From: Nocardia arizonensis
Lineage (GTDB): Bacteria > Actinomycetota > Actinomycetes > Mycobacteriales > Mycobacteriaceae
Length of the DNA: 45,122 nucleotides
Assembly: GCF_001310275.1 (NCBI RefSeq)
Contig: NZ_LGYZ01000096.1
Coordinates: 1-45,122, forward strand
Direction: 5' to 3'
A program made the translations under genes and the position numbers. The notes beneath the pieces are model-generated. The model was given only the letters and a program-made list of their open reading frames with translations, searched no databases and had not been told where the DNA came from. Positions 16,103 through 24,346 of the stretch are shown one piece after another (position 1 is the first letter of the stretch; each line of letters opens with the position of its first letter).

Positions 16103-17497
16103 GTGGTCCGGCAATGGTCAGGAAGAGAGACCCGTGCCCTTCGCGATGCCAAGCGCATGAGTATCAGGGAGTTCGCCGCTCATCTCGGAGTGCACGAACG
16201 CCTGGTATCCAAGTGGGAGGCGGGGGGAGTCCGGGTGCATCCGCGCCCGATCAATCAAGCCGCCCTCGACACCTCCCTGGCCAGGTCCGACGAAGTCGTG
16301 CGGGCACGTTTTGCGGCGCTGATCGATCAGCCCTTGATCGACCGACCGGTCGCGCCGGTGACCGATCCGGGTCCTGTCGTCGGGACGCGGGCCAATTATT
16401 CGAGCGACGCGGACCTTCTCGCTCTCATCGATACCGGTGCGATGAGAGGCGATGCGTTGGCGGCGATTTCGGAGAGGGATCTGATCATGGCGGCTGCCCA
16501 CGAAGCGAGCGAGCACGCCGGACGGGCCGAGGGCACCAATGTGGGCGCGACCACGTTGGAACAGCTCGATGCCGATGTCATGCGCATCGCGAACGATTAC
16601 GTCCACATACCCCCGGTGCCGATGATGGTGGAGATGCTGCGGGTGCGCCGCCGGGTGTATCGATTGCTCGAGGGGCAGCAGCGGCCCGTCCATACCAGTC
16701 ACCTGTACCTGCTCGCAGGCACCCTGTCCGGTCTGCTCGCCAACGCGAGTACCGACCTCGGCTACTACGACGCCGCGGGCGAACAGATCCGCGCCGCCCG
16801 CTCCTATGCCGAACTGTGCGGGCACAACGGGCTGCGGGCCTGGACCAGGGGCATGCACGCGCTCATCGAGTACTCCGCCGAACGTCCGCGGCGGGCGGTG
16901 GTGCTGGCCCAGAGCGGTCACGAATTCGCCGAGTCGGCGACCGCGAAGGTGCGATTATTCACCATCGAGGCCAGGATCTGGTCCAAAATGGGCAGCGCCG
17001 AGGACACCGAACGCTGTATTCGCGCCGCCGACGATGCGCGTGAGATCGCCGAGACCGACGATCTGCACGACGAGATCGGCGGCGTTTTCGGTTTCAACGA
17101 CGCCAAGGCCCAGTACTACGCCGGGGCGACCTATATCCACCTCGGTCTGGCCGGCCCGGCGCTGACCGCGACGCGCCGGGCCATCGACCTGTACGCCAAC
17201 GGACCCTCCCAGCAGCGCTCCTACGGCGCGGAGTCACTGGCCAGGGTGGACAACGCGGCCGCGCACCTGATCAACGGCAGTCTCGATGGCGCGGCCGAGG
17301 CGCTGGCCCCGGTGCTCGCGCTCGACGAGGACAAGCGCATCGTGCAGCTCGAGGAACGCCTGACCGGCGTGCGCAGGCGTATCGCCGAACCCGGTTACCG
17401 GAACGCCGCCCAGGCGCGGCAACTCGACGAGCGAATCGAGGAGTTCTGCGGCTGCACCGCCGTCAAGGGCATACCGCCCGGCGATTCGGGGGCCTGA
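16103..17497 (+). CDS. XRE-type HTH regulator with long helical (TPR-like) C-terminal domain
   Basis: A 464-residue regulator beginning at GTG 16103. Residues about 1-50 form an HTH (MSIREFAAHLGVHERLVSKW, then EAGGVRVHPRP). The rest is a long array of paired helices resembling TPR units (for example LYLLAGTLSGLLANASTDLG, then AGEQIRAARSYAELCG and ALTATRRAIDLYANG). Such actinobacterial proteins act as DNA-binding regulators with protein- or ligand-binding superhelices. It reaches to 59 bp before the aminotransferase start and could be transcribed with it. The divergent small gene at 15877 is a likely partner or target. The ligand and regulon are unknown. Confidence 0.85.
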   Translation: MVRQWSGRETRALRDAKRMSIREFAAHLGVHERLVSKWEAGGVRVHPRPINQAALDTSLARSDEVVRARFAALIDQPLIDRPVAPVTDPGPVVGTRANYSSDADLLALIDTGAMRGDALAAISERDLIMAAAHEASEHAGRAEGTNVGATTLEQLDADVMRIANDYVHIPPVPMMVEMLRVRRRVYRLLEGQQRPVHTSHLYLLAGTLSGLLANASTDLGYYDAAGEQIRAARSYAELCGHNGLRAWTRGMHALIEYSAERPRRAVVLAQSGHEFAESATAKVRLFTIEARIWSKMGSAEDTERCIRAADDAREIAETDDLHDEIGGVFGFNDAKAQYYAGATYIHLGLAGPALTATRRAIDLYANGPSQQRSYGAESLARVDNAAAHLINGSLDGAAEALAPVLALDEDKRIVQLEERLTGVRRRIAEPGYRNAAQARQLDERIEEFCGCTAVKGIPPGDSGA

Positions 17498-17555
17498 GCG
17501 TCGCGGGCCGACGCGTGTGCCGAAACACAGTTGCCGGGGATGGCACGATGGGACG

Positions 17556-18803
17556 GTGAGCCCGAGTCATCTACCGCATCGTCCTCCGCGTGTGCTGGAG
17601 CAGTCGACGAAACTCCAGAATGTCGTCTACGAGATCCGTGGACCGGTACACGCGCACGCGGCGCGGCTCGAGGCCGAGGGGCATCGCATCCTCAAACTCA
17701 ATATCGGCAACCCCGCGCCGTTCGGATTCGAGGCGCCGGACGTGATCATGCGCGACATCATCGCCGCGCTGCCGCATGCCCAGGGCTACTCGGAGTCCAA
17801 GGGCATACTGTCGGCGCGGCGCGCCATCGTCACCCGGTACGAGCTGGTGCCCGGTTTCCCCGAACTCGACGTCGACTATGTCTACCTCGGCAACGGCGTC
17901 TCCGAACTGATCACGATCACCATGCAGGCGCTGCTCGACAACGGCGACGAGGTGCTGATTCCCGCACCGGACTATCCGCTGTGGACGGCGATGACGAGTC
18001 TTGCCGGCGGCACCCCGGTGCACTACCTGTGCGACGAGTCCAGCGGGTGGCAACCCGACATCGCCGATATCGAATCGAAGATCACCGACCGGACCAAGGC
18101 GTTGCTGGTGATCAACCCGAACAACCCGACCGGTGCGGTCTACTCCGCCGAGGTGCTGCAACAGCTGGTCGACCTGGCGCGCAAACATCAGCTGCTGCTG
18201 CTCGCCGACGAGATCTACGACAAGATCCTCTACGACGACGCCAAGCACGTCTGTCTGGCGACCCTCGCCCCCGATCTGCTGTGTCTGACCTTCAACGGTC
18301 TCTCCAAGGCGTACCGGGTGGCGGGCTACCGCTCGGGCTGGCTGGCCATCACCGGTCCCAAGGACCACGCGGCCGGCTTCCTCGAGGGCATCGATCTGCT
18401 GGCCTCTTCGCGTCTGTGCCCCAATGTGCCCGCCCAGCACGCGATTCAGGTGGCGCTCGGCGGCCATCAGAGCATCGAGGATCTGATCCTGCCCGGCGGC
18501 AGACTGCTCGAACAGCGGGATGTGGCCTGGGAGCGGCTCAACATGATTCCGGGGGTGTCCTGCGTCAAGCCCAAGGGCGCGCTGTACGCGTTCCCGCGGC
18601 TGGACCCGAATGTCTACGAGATCCAAGACGATTCGAAGCTGATCCTGGATCTGTTGCTCCAGGAGAAGATCCTCATGGTGCAGGGGACGGGGTTCAACTG
18701 GCCGAATCACGATCATCTGCGGATCGTGACGCTGCCGTGGGCGCGTGATCTCGCGGTCGCGATCGAGCGCTTCGGCAACTTCCTGGCCAGCTACCGCCAG
18801 TAG
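17556..18803 (+). CDS. aspC: Pyridoxal-phosphate aminotransferase (alanine/aspartate type)
   Basis: A 415-residue class I/II aminotransferase, start GTG 17556. The PLP site is complete: N190 in INPNNPTG, D218 and Y221 in LADEIYDKI, and the Schiff-base lysine K251 in FNGLSKAYRVAGYRSGW. Substrate region features include NIGNPAPFGFEAPD and a C-terminal arginine in HLRIVTLPW. The sequence closely resembles the mycobacterial AspC/AlaA-type enzyme (Rv0337c), which interconverts alanine or aspartate and 2-oxo acids with glutamate. The symbol follows the mycobacterial name; alanine transaminase (alaA) is equally plausible. In M. tuberculosis this gene neighbours the Rv0338c reductase; here they are about 11 kb apart. 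Confidence 0.92.
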   Translation: MSPSHLPHRPPRVLEQSTKLQNVVYEIRGPVHAHAARLEAEGHRILKLNIGNPAPFGFEAPDVIMRDIIAALPHAQGYSESKGILSARRAIVTRYELVPGFPELDVDYVYLGNGVSELITITMQALLDNGDEVLIPAPDYPLWTAMTSLAGGTPVHYLCDESSGWQPDIADIESKITDRTKALLVINPNNPTGAVYSAEVLQQLVDLARKHQLLLLADEIYDKILYDDAKHVCLATLAPDLLCLTFNGLSKAYRVAGYRSGWLAITGPKDHAAGFLEGIDLLASSRLCPNVPAQHAIQVALGGHQSIEDLILPGGRLLEQRDVAWERLNMIPGVSCVKPKGALYAFPRLDPNVYEIQDDSKLILDLLLQEKILMVQGTGFNWPNHDHLRIVTLPWARDLAVAIERFGNFLASYRQ

Positions 18804-18884
18804 GGTTCAGCCCGTTCCTGGCATATGAATTGCCCTGTTTCTGCGCGTTGAAACAGACTCAGTGTTGAGAATGACGCGAGATTT

Positions 18885-18946
18885 GCTAGTGGGCTAGCGC
18901 AAAACTTCGAGTTTTGTGTACAGTAGCGCTTGGCACTTCGAGTGCC
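18885..18946. promoter_or_regulatory. Triple hairpin / tandem ACTTCGAGT palindromes upstream of the YibE/F gene
   Basis: Three inverted repeats stand in a row: GCTAG-TGGG-CTAGC at 18885-18898, CAAAACT-TCG-AGTTTTG at 18900-18916, and GGCACT-TCG-AGTGCC at 18932-18946. The second and third share the core ACTTCGAGT, at 18904-18912 and 18935-18943. The cores are 31 bp apart, about three helical turns, as expected for two dimers on one face of DNA. A possible -10 box TACAGT lies between them (18919-18924). They could instead be RNA hairpins ending the aminotransferase transcript. Confidence 0.5.
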
Positions 18947-19022
18947 CGGCCATGTTGTCTACCCCCCCTGGACAACCTGGCCTCGGGCTCGGCCGCCTAC
19001 CCCCCTGGGCCGCCGGCCTGTG

Positions 19023-19055
19023 GGCGGCGGAGACATCCCCCTGCTCTCCGCCGCC
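19023..19055. repeat. Strong 11 bp inverted repeat in the YibE/F leader
   Basis: GGCGGCGGAGA (19023-19033) pairs perfectly with TCTCCGCCGCC (19045-19055) around an 11-base loop rich in C. It lies about 110 bp before the YibE/F start. If transcribed it would form a very stable stem. A second, weaker stem (CCGGG with CCCGG near 19122-19138) lies near that gene's ribosome site. Possible roles are an attenuator or leader structure. Confidence 0.45.
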
Positions 19056-19167
19056 CCCTCCCGAATCCTTCCGCCGCCTTCATGCCGCGCGATCTTGAAA
19101 ACCAGATCCTTTAAGCTCTGCACCGGGAATGCTCCCCGGGGCATGCGACGGACAAGGTAGGAGCCCG

Positions 19168-20466
19168 GTGACCGACCACCATCACCACCACCATCACGAC
19201 CATTCCGAACCGCTCGCCATCGGCGCGACGGCCGCGCGCGTAGTCATCGGACTGCTCAGCCTCATCGGTGTCGCCGTCGTCGTCGGAGCGATATGGCTGT
19301 GGCCGAGTGCGCAACACGTCGACATCCCGCTGCCCATGCAGAACGCGGGCGGCGGCGCGGTGCAGACCGAGGCGGGCACGGTCGTGGTACAGGACGTCGG
19401 ACCCTGCGGCAGTCCCTCGCTCGGCAAGGTATTCGCCGACAAACCAGAGGCGCCGCGCTCGAATGCCTACACCTGTCAGCGGAGTCTGATCACGATCGAC
19501 TCGGGACCGCACAAAGGCAACAGGACGCTGTTCGAAATCGCTCCCGGCCCCGGACAACCCGATCTGCGCGCGGGCGATGAGATCCGGCTGGTCCGTCAGG
19601 CCGACGTCAACGGCACACCCCTGTATTCCTTCGAGGACTATTCGCGCGGACTGCCGCTGACGCTGATCGTGGTCGCCTTCGTCGTGGTCGTCGTCGCGGT
19701 GGCGCGCTGGCGCGGTCTGCGGGCGCTCATCGGACTCCTCTTCGCGTTCGCGGTACTCGTGGTCTTCCTGCTGCCCGCACTGCTCGACGGGAAGCCCGCG
19801 GTGCCGGTCGCGCTGGTGTCGGGCGCGGTGATCCTCTACGTGGTGCTGTATCTCGCCCACGGGGTGAACCTGCGCACCAGCTCCGCGCTATTGGGCACGC
19901 TCACCTCCATGCTGCTCGCGGCCGGACTGTCCTGGGTCGCCATCGAGGTCACCCATCTCACCGGACTCTCCGAGGAGCAGAACACCAACGTCGCCACCTA
20001 TATCGAACACGTCAGCATCACCGGACTGCTGTTGGCGGGCTTCATCATCGGCACCCTCGGCGTCCTCAACGACGTCACCATCACCCAGGCCTCGGCCGCC
20101 TTCGAACTCGCCGCGCTGGACCAATCCGCTTCGCGTCGAGAGGTTTTCGCCGCGACCATGCGGGTCGGGCGCGATCACATCGCCAGTACGGTCTACACCC
20201 TTGTCCTCGCCTACGCCGGTGGCGCGCTGCCGTTGCTGCTGCTGTTCAGCGTGGCGGGCCGCTCGATCCGCGACGTGCTCACCGGCGACGCGGTCGCCAT
20301 CGAGATCACCCGATCCGCGGTAGGCGGCATCGCACTGGCCCTGTCGGTGCCGCTGACCACCGCCATCGCGGTCCTGCTCGCCCGCCCTTTCGGCGCCGCA
20401 CGTACTCCGCCCCCGCCCCCGCCCCCGCCGGTGCCCCGCCGTCACGCGCGGCACGCCAGGCATTGA
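19168..20466 (+). CDS. YibE/F-family membrane protein with histidine-rich N-terminus
   Basis: A 432-residue membrane protein starting at GTG 19168 with GGTAGGAG upstream. The N-terminus begins DHHHHHHHDH, a likely metal-binding stretch. One membrane segment follows (VIGLLSLIGVAVVVGAIWLW), then an extracytoplasmic domain with a Cys pair (DVGPCGSPSLG and AYTCQRSLI). About seven more segments follow, containing the YibE/F core ATYIEHVSITGLLLAGFIIG, TLGVLNDVTITQASAAFELA and VGRDHIASTVYTLVLAYAGG. The tail is proline-rich, then RRHARHARH. YibE/F proteins are multipass proteins of unclear transport role. The His-rich end and the palindromes upstream hint at metal-related control, by inference only. 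Confidence 0.85.
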   Translation: MTDHHHHHHHDHSEPLAIGATAARVVIGLLSLIGVAVVVGAIWLWPSAQHVDIPLPMQNAGGGAVQTEAGTVVVQDVGPCGSPSLGKVFADKPEAPRSNAYTCQRSLITIDSGPHKGNRTLFEIAPGPGQPDLRAGDEIRLVRQADVNGTPLYSFEDYSRGLPLTLIVVAFVVVVVAVARWRGLRALIGLLFAFAVLVVFLLPALLDGKPAVPVALVSGAVILYVVLYLAHGVNLRTSSALLGTLTSMLLAAGLSWVAIEVTHLTGLSEEQNTNVATYIEHVSITGLLLAGFIIGTLGVLNDVTITQASAAFELAALDQSASRREVFAATMRVGRDHIASTVYTLVLAYAGGALPLLLLFSVAGRSIRDVLTGDAVAIEITRSAVGGIALALSVPLTTAIAVLLARPFGAARTPPPPPPPPVPRRHARHARH

Positions 20467-20575
20467 GCTCGGGCCCGTCACGGACGGACGGACGCGACTC
20501 CGGTCGGGAACCTCGGCCGAGGGTGACTGTTCGTCGCGAAGGGCCGGGCGTGGCGCGAGTCGGCGACCAGGACGG

Positions 20576-22033
20576 TCAGCGTGTGCCCTGCGGGAAGAAC
20601 TCCGGGGGAATGGTCGGCACCACGATCGGCGGAAGACCCGGAACCACAAAGGTGTTCGGCCCCTGGGGCGGAGGCTCGGGCGCGGGCGCGTTCTGCTGCT
20701 GGCGCGTGGGCGGCGCGGCCACCGTCGCCTCGGTCTCCGTCGTGGTCGCGGGCGCGACCGCGATCTGCGGGTCGAGTGTGGTGGTGCGCGGAATACTCGT
20801 CGGCGTGACCGAGGTCGACCCGTCACTACTGCTCTGTGAATCGCGTTCGAGAACCTGCGGGCCGTAGCCGAGTCCGAGACCGATCGCCGCGACCACGGTC
20901 AACGCGCTCACCGTCAGCACCGCGCCGTTGATCTCGCGCTTGCCGCGAATCCGCTCGCCCGCCAGCCATTCCGGCGACAGCTCGTCACGCGGGCGGCCGC
21001 GCGCAGCGCGCGCAGGCCAATCCTGGATCTCGTGGTGGCCGAGCCATTCCTCACCCGACGAATCGCTGTCGACCGTGTGCTTGCGCTTGCCCTTCTTCGG
21101 CGGCGCCGACAGCCAGGCCGGTGACAGGGTGTCCTGGTCGATCGCCATCGCCGCGGGCGCGGGCACCGCTGCCGGGCGCACCGGGCGCGCCAGCAGGGCC
21201 GCGCCGCGGGCGGTGACCGTCTCCGGGCTCTCCGGCACGATGACCGGAACGCCCATCCAGCGGTCGAGAACCTTGGCGACGAGCGGAATTCGGGCGCAGC
21301 CGCCGATGGCGAGCACACCGTGCACCGGGCGATCCGAGCGCACGATGACATCGCGGGCCATGCGCGCCGAGGACTCGACCGCGAGCATGATCAGCGATTC
21401 GAAGTTCTCCTGGGCCAGCAGCACCAGGCCCTGCTCACTCGGCAGCGCCACCGCGGTGTTGGTGGACAGTTGCTCCTTGGCCTCGCGGCACAGCGCGTCG
21501 AGTGCGGCCAGTCCGGCCGGATCGGTGGGGTGGGCGATACGGCCCGAGGCAATCTGCTGCTCGCGGATCAGCGAATCCAGGTAATCGCCGCTGATATCGC
21601 TGGTGCGTTCGGTGTGGCGTACCTCACGGGTCTGGGTGTCGACCACGCTCACCGACAGACCGGAACTGCCGAGGTCGTAGACGACCAGCGAGGAGATGCC
21701 GCGGATATCGCCGGTCGACTGGGCGAACTCGACGGCGGCGAAGATCTCCGGGACCAGCTCGTAATTGGTGATCTGCTGGCGGGCCATCGCGGCGCGCACC
21801 GACCTGGCCTGCTGTTCACTGCGATAGGCGACCGCGGTGGCGGAGATGTCGGACACCGACTCCAGCATCATGCCGACCGCTTCGGCGGCCAGATCCTCGG
21901 CCGGGGTGTCGATCACCGGCAGGGTCTGGAGATCGAACGCGTGCGGCTCGACATGCCCGTGCGGGGTCCCGGCGTGCGGTCGCGCCATACGGACAGCGCC
22001 GGCCCCCACCGAAATTCCCAGTACCGAACTCAT
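20576..22033 (-). CDS. Membrane-anchored Hsp70-like (actin-fold) protein
   Basis: A 485-residue protein, start ATG 22033. Residues 1 to about 280 have the actin/Hsp70 fold: VLGISVGAGAVRMARP stands where DnaK has GIDLGTT, then LVVYDLGSSGLSVSVVD (phosphate 2) and VLAIGGCARIPLVAKVLD (adenosine motif). The first phosphate loop is degenerate. There is no DnaK substrate-binding domain. Instead an acidic/basic linker leads to one membrane segment (VLTVSALTVVAAIGLGLGYG) and a Thr/Pro-rich outer tail ending PTIPPEFFPQGTR. It probably senses or scaffolds at the cytoplasmic membrane. Nocardial and mycobacterial homologues are annotated as Hsp70 family without known function. It lies downstream of udgA, 191 bp away. 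Confidence 0.8.
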   Translation of the reverse strand: MSSVLGISVGAGAVRMARPHAGTPHGHVEPHAFDLQTLPVIDTPAEDLAAEAVGMMLESVSDISATAVAYRSEQQARSVRAAMARQQITNYELVPEIFAAVEFAQSTGDIRGISSLVVYDLGSSGLSVSVVDTQTREVRHTERTSDISGDYLDSLIREQQIASGRIAHPTDPAGLAALDALCREAKEQLSTNTAVALPSEQGLVLLAQENFESLIMLAVESSARMARDVIVRSDRPVHGVLAIGGCARIPLVAKVLDRWMGVPVIVPESPETVTARGAALLARPVRPAAVPAPAAMAIDQDTLSPAWLSAPPKKGKRKHTVDSDSSGEEWLGHHEIQDWPARAARGRPRDELSPEWLAGERIRGKREINGAVLTVSALTVVAAIGLGLGYGPQVLERDSQSSSDGSTSVTPTSIPRTTTLDPQIAVAPATTTETEATVAAPPTRQQQNAPAPEPPPQGPNTFVVPGLPPIVVPTIPPEFFPQGTR

Positions 22034-22224
22034 CAGCTGCCCATCCCGTTTCACGCTTACGACATGCGAGCCCGCGTCATCGAGAACGGATGGCCCACCT
22101 CGGACGATACCCGCTCCGCTGCCGGCCTCCGGCCTCGCTGTGTTCGATCACAATGCGTTCCCGGCGTGGCCTGGGGCGAATCGCGTACGGACAGCGGGAA
22201 GCCTGTTTTCGTTCGCACGCAACT

Positions 22225-23547
22225 CTACGGTGTGCCGAGTCCGGCGTACACCCATCCGGCATCTCGCCAGGTGGCACGATTGAGACAGTTCCTGCCGTCG
22301 ATGATCGAGCGCGCGCGGACCACCCGGTCCAGGTCGTGCGGGCGCAGGGCGGTGAACTCCTGCCACTCGGTGAGCACGAGGACCACGTCCGCGCGATCAC
22401 ACGCATCGGCGACCGAGGTCGCGTAATTCAGGGTGGGGAAGACCCGCCGCGAATTCTCCAGCGCCTTCGGGTCGTACACCGTGACCACCGCGCCGTGCAG
22501 CTGGATCATGCCCGCCACGTTCAGCGCGGGAGAATCGCGCACGTCGTCGGACTCGGGCTTGAAGGCCGCGCCGAGCACCGCGACATTCGCGCCGAGCAGC
22601 GATCCGCCGCAGGCCCGCGTCGCCATGTCGACCACCTTGGTGCGCCTGCGCATATTGATGTTGTCGACCTCGCGCAGGAACGCGACCGCGTGATCGGCGC
22701 CGAGCTCGCCGGAGCGGGCCATGAACGCGCGGATGTCCTTGGGCAGGCAGCCGCCGCCGAATCCGAGTCCCGCGTTCAGGAATCGCCTGCCGATGCGGGC
22801 GTCGTAGCCGAGCGCGTCGGCGAGCATGGTGACGTCGGCGCCGGTCGCCTCGCAGACCTCGGAGACCGCGTTGATGAACGAGATCTTGGTCGCCAGAAAG
22901 GCATTCGCCGAGACCTTGACCAATTCGGCGGTGGCAAGGTCGGTCAGCAGGAAGGGGATCTCGGCGGCGATGATCTGGGCGTAGATCTCGCGCACGAGTT
23001 CCTCGACCCGGGCCGAACCCTCGCGGTCGCGGTCGACGCCGAGTACCAAGCGGTCCGGGTGCAGGGTGTCCTTGACCGCGAAACCCTCGCGCAGGAATTC
23101 CGGATTCCACGCCACCTCGACCGGCGCCGAGGTCAGCGCACGCGCGCGGGCGCCGAGGGCCGCGGCCGTGCCCACCGGCACCGTCGACTTGCCGATGATG
23201 ACCGAGGGCCGGTCGATCAGCGGTGCCAGCGTATCCACCACGGCGTGCACATATTTCAGGTCGGCGGCGTACTCGCCCTTCTTCTGCGGGGTGCCGACGC
23301 CGAGGAAGTGCACGTCGGCGTGCGCGGCGGCCTCCTCGTAGGAGGTGGTGAACCGCAATCTGCCCGCGTCCAGGTTGCGCCGCAGCACACCTTCGAGTCC
23401 GGGTTCGTAGAACGGGACGACCCCGTCCGACAGCTTCGCCACCTTGCCCGGGTCGACGTCGACCCCCACGACCTCATGGCCGAGTTCGGCCATGCACGCC
23501 GCATGCGTGGCACCCAGGTATCCGGTTCCGAAGACTGTGCATCGCAT
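22225..23547 (-). CDS. udgA: UDP-glucose 6-dehydrogenase
   Basis: A 440-residue enzyme starting at ATG 23547. It has an N-terminal Rossmann motif (TVFGTGYLGATHAACMAELG), the UDP-sugar region with K211 and N215 in ELVKVSANAFLATK, and the catalytic cysteine C267 in GFGGGCLPKD. The C-terminal UDP-binding domain includes AVLGAAFKPESDDVRDSPAL. It oxidises UDP-glucose twice with NAD+ to UDP-glucuronate, a precursor of acidic surface polysaccharides. The gene corresponds to M. tuberculosis udgA (Rv0322), which there lies beside dcd. All expected residues are present. Confidence 0.95.
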   Translation of the reverse strand: MRCTVFGTGYLGATHAACMAELGHEVVGVDVDPGKVAKLSDGVVPFYEPGLEGVLRRNLDAGRLRFTTSYEEAAAHADVHFLGVGTPQKKGEYAADLKYVHAVVDTLAPLIDRPSVIIGKSTVPVGTAAALGARARALTSAPVEVAWNPEFLREGFAVKDTLHPDRLVLGVDRDREGSARVEELVREIYAQIIAAEIPFLLTDLATAELVKVSANAFLATKISFINAVSEVCEATGADVTMLADALGYDARIGRRFLNAGLGFGGGCLPKDIRAFMARSGELGADHAVAFLREVDNINMRRRTKVVDMATRACGGSLLGANVAVLGAAFKPESDDVRDSPALNVAGMIQLHGAVVTVYDPKALENSRRVFPTLNYATSVADACDRADVVLVLTEWQEFTALRPHDLDRVVRARSIIDGRNCLNRATWRDAGWVYAGLGTP

Positions 23548-23685
23548 GATCGATTGGTAAGCCCCCCCGGTGGCCGCGCCGCGTCAGCGAGGCAAGAGTC
23601 AACGCAACAGCAGGTGTACAGGTGGCGAAGTGATCGTCGACGATGTCGCGACCTGCGACGACGGGTCGCCGATAGCATCGGACGG

Positions 23686-24222
23686 GTGCGCGGACGCAGA
23701 TACGCCTTGGCAGCCGCCGGACTCGTGACGGTGCTCGCGGTCGCGGTGGCGGCGCTGTGGCCGGTCTATGTTCGGCCGCGGGTGGACCGGCCCGTTCGCG
23801 CCGACGCGATCCTGGTGCTCGGCGGCGCGCACGACGGCCGCGAACAACTCGGGCTGCGGCTCGCGCGCGCCGGTTACGCGCCGCGGGTGCTGATCTCCGA
23901 TCCCTACCGGGTGAGTCCGATGGTCAACAGAATCTGTCACGGCGGCTACAGCTTCGAGGTGATCTGTTTCGATCCCGCGCCACGCACCACCCGGGGCGAG
24001 GGTCGCGAACTGGCTCGGCGCGCCAGAGCCGAGGGATGGCGCCGGGTCATCGTGGTCACCTTCACCCCGCATATCTCGCGCGCCCGCTATGTCATCGGCA
24101 AATGCTGGGACGGGGAGCTGTTGTTCGTCGATCCGCGGCCCGCCCTTTCGGTGCCGCGCTGGGGGTACGACTACCTGTACCAGTCGGTCGGCTACGCGAA
24201 GGCTTTCTTCGAGGACTGCTGA
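23686..24222 (+). CDS. YdcF/DUF218-family membrane-anchored protein
   Basis: A 178-residue protein from GTG 23686. One N-terminal membrane anchor (YALAAAGLVTVLAVAVAALW) is followed by a DUF218-like domain: DAILVLGGAHDGREQLGLRL, APRVLISDPYRVSP, TTRGEGRELARRARAEGW and RVIVVTFTPHISRARYVIGK. The conserved acidic and GGxxx motifs resemble ElyC/SanA-type proteins linked to envelope polysaccharide handling. Two cysteines in the middle (RICHGGYSFEVICFD) may form a disulfide. It is divergent from udgA, which would suit a surface-polysaccharide role, but this is inference. Confidence 0.8.
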   Translation: MRGRRYALAAAGLVTVLAVAVAALWPVYVRPRVDRPVRADAILVLGGAHDGREQLGLRLARAGYAPRVLISDPYRVSPMVNRICHGGYSFEVICFDPAPRTTRGEGRELARRARAEGWRRVIVVTFTPHISRARYVIGKCWDGELLFVDPRPALSVPRWGYDYLYQSVGYAKAFFEDC

Positions 24223-24293
24223 GGCGACAACCAACTGCGGGCGACCGGCTTCAGTTTGATTTCGGACACCGGCCGCCCTACATTGAGAGGCAC

Positions 24294-24310
24294 GTTGACG
24301 CTGCGTCAAC
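24294..24310. promoter_or_regulatory. Palindromic operator overlapping a -35-like box
   Basis: GTTGACG-CTG-CGTCAAC is a perfect 7 bp inverted repeat with a 3-base spacer, 37 bases before the first acyl-CoA dehydrogenase start. Its left arm contains TTGACG, a good -35 hexamer, so a bound repressor (for example of the TetR family, common for lipid catabolism) would block the promoter. The regulator is not identified. Confidence 0.6.
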
Positions 24311-24346
24311 AGTGGTGCAATGTGGCATACCCTCCGGGAGGGGCAG

